Positions 1 through 3,692 of a stretch of DNA of 5,857 nucleotides are shown here, piece by piece. The notes under the pieces are model-generated. The model was not told the origin of the DNA and searched no databases. It worked only from the letters and a program-made list of their open reading frames with translations. The position numbers and the translations under genes are program-made. Source of the DNA: JAAFHS01 sp031396505 (GTDB lineage: Bacteria; Pseudomonadota; Alphaproteobacteria; Rhodobacterales; Rhodobacteraceae); NCBI GenBank assembly GCA_031396505.1, contig JANNKX010000299.1:1-5857 (forward strand), read 5' to 3'. The stretch's first letter is position 1, and each line of letters opens with the position of its first letter.

Positions 1-132
1 CCCTACGCGACGACCTATGGCGGCACGCTGGCCGACATTGCGCTGTCTTACTACACGCTCAAGCTCGGCAACAGCAGCTTCCCGTCGGGCAAGGTGCCCA
101 TCGGCACGACCGACACCAATGCGGAGGAATAG
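1..132 (+). CDS. C-terminal fragment resembling a PilY1-type pilus-tip protein (partial, abrupt stop)
   Basis: Plus-strand frame 1 is open from the window edge to a TAG at 130-132 and gives 43 residues. It begins with Y-A-T-T-Y-G-G-T-L-A-D-I-A and continues with S-Y-Y and later K-V-P. As I remember the family, PilY1-type type IV pilus tip/adhesin proteins contain a similar stretch (GGTLAD[IV]A followed by YY, then a V-P segment), normally followed by more conserved protein. Here the frame stops soon after the V-P motif, exactly where the opposing permease homology begins, so this looks like a broken gene rather than a natural C-terminus. Codon use is natural on this strand (GGC, CTG, GCC, GAC) and poor when read as antisense. 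The PilY1 assignment is recognition of a short motif and could be wrong; that the plus strand is the coding strand here is more secure. Confidence 0.4.
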   Translation, partial: PYATTYGGTLADIALSYYTLKLGNSSFPSGKVPIGTTDTNAEE

Positions 133-714
133 ATTGACGTAAACGCGTTGGTTTTCGGGCACCCGCACGACCGAGCCGTCGACATCGCGTTTCAGATCGA
201 GCGCAGCCAGATAGAAGTCGGTGGTATAGGCGGTAGAGACCTGCCGCATGACACCCCACAGCACCGGGTCGCCCCATTGCTCGTCAAGCGCGATGAGAGA
301 TTCCTTGTAGGGCGGCTCCAGATCCTTGGCCTTGCGGCCCGTGCTGGTGAACAGCGACCGGGTGCCGGACAGTTCATAGTTCACCCGCTCACCCGCGACG
401 GCGACGGTTTTGGCGGCGGCGGCGGCCTGCAAATCGGCCACAAGGATGGCATAGGCGGCCTCGTCGGGTTCGGTGCCGACGGGGTTTTCGGCAAACCACT
501 GCGAAATGCCGGGCATGTTGGCGGAAAACTTGGGGTTGTAGGCCGACTGGTGCAGCACCTGCAGGATGGGCCAGACAAAGGTGGCAAGGATGAACACCAA
601 AAGCGGCAGCACCAGCAGAAAGGCGCGGATCTTGGCGCGGCGCTGTGCGCTGGCCAGTGCGTCCTTGAGGGGGCGGCCATCAGCGGTGGTCAGTGATGCG
701 GTGGTGTCGGTCAC
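1..714 (-). CDS. Polyamine-type ABC transporter permease, PotB-like, truncated: recognisable only for residues 1-198 (121-714)
   Basis: This is the N-terminal part of an inner-membrane permease of a spermidine/putrescine-type importer. The start is a GTG at 714-712 that overlaps the upstream TGA as GTGA; GGAAG lies 7 nt upstream (722-726). Residues 1-30 are a basic cytoplasmic tail, and 31-52 form one hydrophobic helix (F-L-L-V-L-P-L-L-V-F-I-L). A soluble, probably periplasmic segment of about 140 residues follows, with Y-E-L-S-G-T-R-S-L-F-T-S near its middle, as in long-N-terminus alphaproteobacterial PotB-like proteins of about 420 residues. After N-L-F-L-R (residues 194-198) the family would enter its helical core with the EAA coupling loop. 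Instead the frame, though open to position 1, runs through Arg- and Gly-rich sequence that is the antisense of a plus-strand coding fragment. The gene is therefore probably broken near 121-135 and could not make a working channel as it stands here. Confidence 0.75.
   Translation of the reverse strand, partial: MTDTTASLTTADGRPLKDALASAQRRAKIRAFLLVLPLLVFILATFVWPILQVLHQSAYNPKFSANMPGISQWFAENPVGTEPDEAAYAILVADLQAAAAAKTVAVAGERVNYELSGTRSLFTSTGRKAKDLEPPYKESLIALDEQWGDPVLWGVMRQVSTAYTTDFYLAALDLKRDVDGSVVRVPENQRVYVNLFLRIGVGRADGHLARREAAVAELERVVRQRNVGQRAAIGRRVG
412..426 (-). repeat. (GGC)5 trinucleotide run encoding five alanines
   Basis: Five consecutive GGC triplets on the plus strand encode Ala-Ala-Ala-Ala-Ala in the permease's soluble N-terminal segment. 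They are in frame, so slippage by whole units would only change the alanine count. This is a minor low-complexity feature with no evident function. Confidence 0.6.
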
Positions 715-1208
715 GGGGTCACTTCCGGCAGGGGGGCAAGGATCGAGGCGAGGTAGGCGGCATAGTCGGGGTCGATGTAGGGCAACATGACGCGGGTGGT
801 GTAATTGCCGTGCAACTGTTCGCCCTGCATAAAGCTCCAATCCGAAATGGAGCCTTCGGAGAAGGCCACGGGGTCGCCTTCGTTGCCATCAAATTCGACC
901 GGATCGTTGGCGTAGCGGCCTTCAAATGTCTTGTCGTCCAGCGCGCGGATCTGTTCGACCCAGATATGTTCGACATAATCGGTGTCGGTGGAAATCGCGA
1001 CCTTCAGGATCAGGTCGGTGGCACCGGATCCGGGATTGTTCAGGTGTTTCATGAACGCGGGCAGGCTTTGCCGGGCGGCCAAGATGGCGGCATTCATGGC
1101 CGGGTCGTCTTCAGAAAAGTTCACGACCGGATCACCGCCCTGCGCCAGCACGGGGGTTGCGACGGCCTGCATCACGATCAGGAAAAGGGCAATGGCGAAG
1201 GATTTCAT
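711..1208 (-). CDS. Exported DUF2314 (YegJ-like) protein inside the ABC transporter operon
   Basis: The product has 165 residues. The ATG at 1208-1206 was preferred to one seven codons upstream because it begins a clean signal peptide (M-K-S-F, hydrophobic core, predicted cleavage after V-L-A at residue 22) and has AGGG at 1215-1218, 6 nt upstream. The mature part carries DUF2314 features: D-P-A-M-N-A-A-I with L-P-A-F (residues 35-52), V-E-H-I-W-V-E (79-85), F-E-G-R-Y with a D-P-V segment (95-104), I-S-D-W (121-124) and G-N-Y-T-T-R-V (134-140). It has no cysteine and no other membrane helix, so it is probably periplasmic. DUF2314 has no established biochemical function that I know of. It lies 67 bp after the binding-protein gene and its stop overlaps the permease start (GTGA), so it is co-transcribed and probably translationally coupled to the permease. 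That makes an accessory role in the transporter plausible but unproven. Confidence 0.8.
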   Translation of the reverse strand: MKSFAIALFLIVMQAVATPVLAQGGDPVVNFSEDDPAMNAAILAARQSLPAFMKHLNNPGSGATDLILKVAISTDTDYVEHIWVEQIRALDDKTFEGRYANDPVEFDGNEGDPVAFSEGSISDWSFMQGEQLHGNYTTRVMLPYIDPDYAAYLASILAPLPEVTP

Positions 1209-1240
1209 CGGGGACCCTGCGGCAGGCAAATGATGGAAAG

Positions 1241-1266
1241 CGGGCGCGAGGTTTCCCCCGCGCCCG
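1241..1266 (-). terminator. GC-rich hairpin after the binding-protein gene (possible attenuator or mRNA stabiliser)
   Basis: A perfect 8-bp inverted repeat (CGGGCGCG at 1241-1248, CGCGCCCG at 1259-1266) encloses a 10-nt loop. It begins 9 nt past the stop of the solute-binding protein. On the transcript it is followed only by CTTTCC, so it lacks the long U-run of a strong intrinsic terminator. The position fits the known pattern in ABC importer operons, where a hairpin after the binding-protein gene lets that gene be expressed above the downstream genes by partial termination or protection from 3' decay. Confidence 0.5.
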
Positions 1267-1275
1267 TGCGTCAGA

Positions 1276-2346
1276 TCAGTTGGCAGCCAGCCATGCGTTG
1301 AACTGTTCGTTCAGTTCAGCATCGCGGTCGACCCAGAATTCGTAGGACGATGCGAGTGCATTGGTCAGGTTCGCCTCGGATGTGGGCATATGCGGGCCCA
1401 TTTCCGTCTTGCCATCGTTATACAAACCGACCAGCGGGCCGGACGACAGCCGTGCGGGGCCATAGCTGATCCATTTTGCCTGATCGGCAAGGGCCTGGGT
1501 CGAGGTTGCGAACTTGATGAATTCAAGCGCGCCTTCCACATTCGGAGCACCCTTCGGGATCACGAACAGGTCGTATTCGTAGACCTGCCCATCCCAGACG
1601 GTAACGAACGGTTTGCCATCGGCTGCCATGGCCGAAAACAGACGCCCGTTATAGGCGGTGGTCATGGCGACCTCGCCATCCGCCAGCAGTTGGGGCGGCT
1701 GCGCACCAGCCTCCCACCAGATCACGCTGTCCTTGATCGTGTCGAGCTTGGCAAATGCACGCGCGACACCCTCTTCGGTTTCCAGCATGGCATAGACTTC
1801 GGCCGCAGGCACGCCATCCGCCATCAGTGCCATTTCGAGATTGGCTTTGGCACTCTTGCGCATGCCACGTTTGCCGGGGAATGCCTCGAGGTCAAAGAAA
1901 TCAGCAATCGTGGCGGGGCCTTCGGGGAACACCGTGCTGTCGTAGCCGAACACGGTCGAGAACACGATGGTCGACACGGCGCATTCGGTCAAAGCACCGG
2001 GCAGGAAGTCGTCAACGGCAGGTGTGCCATCGGGGGCTGCGGGAAGGGCCGATGCGTCAATCGGCTCCAGCATGCCTTCGTCGCACAGGCGGATCGCATC
2101 GGCATATTCGACATCGGCCACATCGACGGTGACATTGCCAGCCTCGACCATGGTTTTCACCTGTGGCGCGGGGTTGTCGCTGTCAACCGAGACAACGGTC
2201 GTGCCGGTCGCGGCGGTAAAGGGCTTGTGATACGCCTCGACCTGGCTGGTGGTATAGGCGCCACCCCAGGACATGACGGTCACATCGGCCTGCGCGGCAA
2301 AGGCCACGCTGGTCAGCGCCGTAGACAAGATCAGCAGTTTTTTCAT
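1276..2346 (-). CDS. Periplasmic substrate-binding protein of a polyamine-type ABC transporter (PotD-like)
   Basis: The product has 356 residues. The ATG at 2346-2344 begins a classic signal peptide (M-K-K-L-L-I-L-S-T-A, cleavage predicted after A-Q-A at residue 20), and GGGAG lies 7 nt upstream. An in-frame ATG at 2433 would bury the signal peptide behind 29 extra residues and was rejected. The mature protein opens with V-T-V-M-S-W-G-G-A-Y, typical of extracellular solute-binding proteins of the spermidine/putrescine class. Later marks include A-D-V-E-Y-A-D (77-83), W-W-E-A-G-A-Q (210-216), E-Y-D-L-F-V-I-P-K-G and a C-terminal F-W-V-D. Two cysteines (88 and 122) could form a disulfide in the periplasm. 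The length is normal and the frame intact. The gene follows the ATPase by 83 bp and precedes the DUF2314 gene. Polyamine as substrate is inferred from family resemblance; the ligand residues were not checked against a structure. Confidence 0.88.
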   Translation of the reverse strand: MKKLLILSTALTSVAFAAQADVTVMSWGGAYTTSQVEAYHKPFTAATGTTVVSVDSDNPAPQVKTMVEAGNVTVDVADVEYADAIRLCDEGMLEPIDASALPAAPDGTPAVDDFLPGALTECAVSTIVFSTVFGYDSTVFPEGPATIADFFDLEAFPGKRGMRKSAKANLEMALMADGVPAAEVYAMLETEEGVARAFAKLDTIKDSVIWWEAGAQPPQLLADGEVAMTTAYNGRLFSAMAADGKPFVTVWDGQVYEYDLFVIPKGAPNVEGALEFIKFATSTQALADQAKWISYGPARLSSGPLVGLYNDGKTEMGPHMPTSEANLTNALASSYEFWVDRDAELNEQFNAWLAAN

Positions 2347-2353
2347 TTTCAGG

Positions 2354-2358
2354 CTCCC
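2354..2358 (-). promoter_or_regulatory. Shine-Dalgarno site fixing the binding-protein start
   Basis: GGGAG on the minus strand lies 7 nt before the ATG at 2346. The upstream in-frame ATG at 2433 overlaps the ATPase stop region and lacks this support, so the site decides the start. Confidence 0.75.
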
Positions 2359-2383
2359 AAAGTTGAACAGTTTCACAAGTTTT

Positions 2384-2427
2384 GCTGCGTATGCAGCCGT
2401 GGTCCAGCCCAACAGCGGGCCGGCCCG
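2384..2427 (-). promoter_or_regulatory. Two inverted repeats between the ATPase and binding-protein genes
   Basis: Just past the ATPase stop is a perfect 12-bp palindrome, CGGGCCGGCCCG (2416-2427). Further along the transcript GCTGC-ATAC-GCAGC (2384-2397) is a 5-bp stem with a 4-nt loop, followed by A-rich sequence. They lie in the 83-nt leader of the binding-protein gene. They could be mRNA processing or stability elements, or a weak attenuator; the sequence alone does not decide. Confidence 0.35.
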
Positions 2428-2429
2428 TT

Positions 2430-3524
2430 TCACATCGGATCAAGCGCGCGGGCATCTTGCGGATGCCAGCCGATCTTGATCTTTTGTTGCGGTGACAGCC
2501 GGGTTTGTCCCAGCGTGTTGCGCATCTTCATCACGAAATCATCGGACCCTGCCACGCGCAGCCGGACCCGCAGAATATCGCCCATGTAGATGACTTCCAG
2601 CACCTCGGCGTCGATCATATGCGCGCCGGGGGGCATCATTTCGGCCTTGAATTCCACCCGTTCGGGACGGATCGACACAAGGGTTTTCTGGCCCACGGCG
2701 GTGATGTTGACCGGGGTCGCATCAATCACTTCGCCCGTGTCCAGTTTGACCAGCGCCTTGTCGGCGGACAGTTCCTGCACGATGCCAAGCAATTTGTTAT
2801 TCTCGCCAATGAATTGCGCGACAAAGCTGTTGTCGGGGCGTTCATACAGATCGGCGGGCGGGGCAAGCTGCTGAATGCGGCCATCGTTGAATACGGCGAC
2901 GCGGTCCGACATCGTCAGCGCCTCGCCCTGATCATGGGTCACATAGACCACCGTGATGCCAAGACTGTTGTGCAGGTGTTTGATTTCAAACTGCATATGT
3001 TCGCGCAACTGTTTGTCCAGCGCGCCCAGCGGTTCGTCCATCAGCACCAGTTCCGGATCAAAGACCAAGGCGCGGGCAAGGGCGATGCGCTGCTGCTGTC
3101 CGCCCGACAACTGGCTGGGACGGCGGTTGATGAAGGCAAACATCTGCACCATATCCAGCGCGCGTTTCACTTTGGCCTCGCGCGCGTCGCGGCCCATGCC
3201 GCGCACTTCCAGCGGAAAGGACAGGTTTTCGCCCACCGTCATATGTGGAAACAGCGCGTAGTTCTGGAACACCATCCCGATGCCGCGCTTGTGCGGCGGC
3301 ACCTGATTAATCGGGCGGCCCGCAAGTTTGATCTCGCCATGGGTCGCCGTTTCAAATCCGGCCAGCATCATCAGGCAGGTCGTCTTGCCAGACCCTGACG
3401 GCCCAAGCATGGTCAGAAATTCGCCCTTCGCAATCGACAGGTTCAGGTCTTTGACGACGAGGCTGACGCCATCATAGCTTTTTTGCACATGTTCGAATGC
3501 GACGAACGCGTCGGCTTGTGACAA
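2430..3524 (-). CDS. ABC transporter ATP-binding protein, PotA-like (polyamine-type importer)
   Basis: Cytoplasmic ATPase that powers the importer, 364 residues from the chosen TTG start. Motifs in order: aromatic A-loop Y17, Walker A G-P-S-G-S-G-K-T-T (41-49), Q-loop Q87 in M-V-F-Q-N-Y-A-L-F-P-H, signature L-S-G-G-Q (139-143), Walker B L-V-L-M-D-E-P with catalytic E164, D-loop L-G-A-L-D (166-170) and switch H197 in T-H-D-Q. The C-terminal third, including S-I-R-P-E-R, is a TOBE-type domain as in PotA/FbpC/MalK-class ATPases. Every catalytic residue is present. An upstream ATG at 3614 would add 30 residues resembling a signal peptide, wrong for a cytosolic ATPase. TTG at 3524 has AGGGAG 8 nt upstream and gives a start close to the usual M-x(3-6)-F-V beginning of such proteins; TTG at 3530 is the alternative. 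It is the first gene of the operon. Confidence 0.92.
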   Translation of the reverse strand: MSQADAFVAFEHVQKSYDGVSLVVKDLNLSIAKGEFLTMLGPSGSGKTTCLMMLAGFETATHGEIKLAGRPINQVPPHKRGIGMVFQNYALFPHMTVGENLSFPLEVRGMGRDAREAKVKRALDMVQMFAFINRRPSQLSGGQQQRIALARALVFDPELVLMDEPLGALDKQLREHMQFEIKHLHNSLGITVVYVTHDQGEALTMSDRVAVFNDGRIQQLAPPADLYERPDNSFVAQFIGENNKLLGIVQELSADKALVKLDTGEVIDATPVNITAVGQKTLVSIRPERVEFKAEMMPPGAHMIDAEVLEVIYMGDILRVRLRVAGSDDFVMKMRNTLGQTRLSPQQKIKIGWHPQDARALDPM

Positions 3525-3674
3525 ATCCAAGTCTCCCTGACCGGCCGGCGGAGTTTCCGCTCTTGTTGCGACGACTAAAGCCAATGCAGCCGCGTAATGC
3601 AACCAACTTGTCACCGATCCGTTGTAAAGGGCTGCAATGCGGGACGTGTGGCGATTACTTTGGCTGATCCGGGA
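3525..3674 (-). promoter_or_regulatory. Intergenic region, probable promoter and leader of the ABC operon
   Basis: These 150 bp separate the RTX-Hint stop from the ATPase start and are the only sizeable non-coding gap. A weak sigma-70-like pair is visible on the minus strand: TTGCAT (3602-3597), a 17-nt spacer, then TTTAGT (3579-3574). These match only 3/6 and 4/6 of the consensus, so the pair is a guess. A small hairpin (GCGGA-AAC-TCCGC, 3548-3560) lies in the presumed leader, beside a CCGGCCGG palindrome (3541-3548). No riboswitch was recognised. Confidence 0.35.
3533..3538 (-). promoter_or_regulatory. Shine-Dalgarno site supporting a TTG start for the ATPase
   Basis: AGGGAG on the minus strand is 8 nt before TTG at 3524 and only 2 nt before TTG at 3530. 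This favours 3524 and argues against the ATG at 3614. Confidence 0.6.
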
Positions 3675-3692
3675 TCAATTGATCGCGATCAA
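3665..3692. repeat. Two adjacent palindromes at the end of the RTX-Hint gene
   Basis: TGATCCGGGATCA (3665-3677, palindromic about a central G) and TTGATCGCGATCAA (3679-3692, perfect 14 bp) are separated by one base. Together they span the last codons and the stop of the RTX-Hint gene. No U-run follows, so they are not a standard intrinsic terminator. They may fold as weak hairpins or bind a protein. Confidence 0.45.

Noticed and set aside
1..120. Permease continuing to the window edge as a real C-terminal extension
   Set aside because: The frame is open, but the residues are charged and Gly/Arg-rich where family members have membrane helices, and the plus strand codes better here.
2344..2433. 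Longer binding-protein start at the ATG at 2433
   Set aside because: It would put 29 residues ahead of a clear signal peptide and overlap the ATPase stop; the ATG at 2346 has a good ribosome site.
1390..3398. Long plus-strand open frames of about 300-400 codons (1390-2589 and 2505-3398)
   Set aside because: They are antisense to the binding-protein and ATPase genes, which have full motif sets. The plus-strand products are rich in His, Arg, Gly and Gln without recognisable domains, as expected from the complement of high-GC genes.
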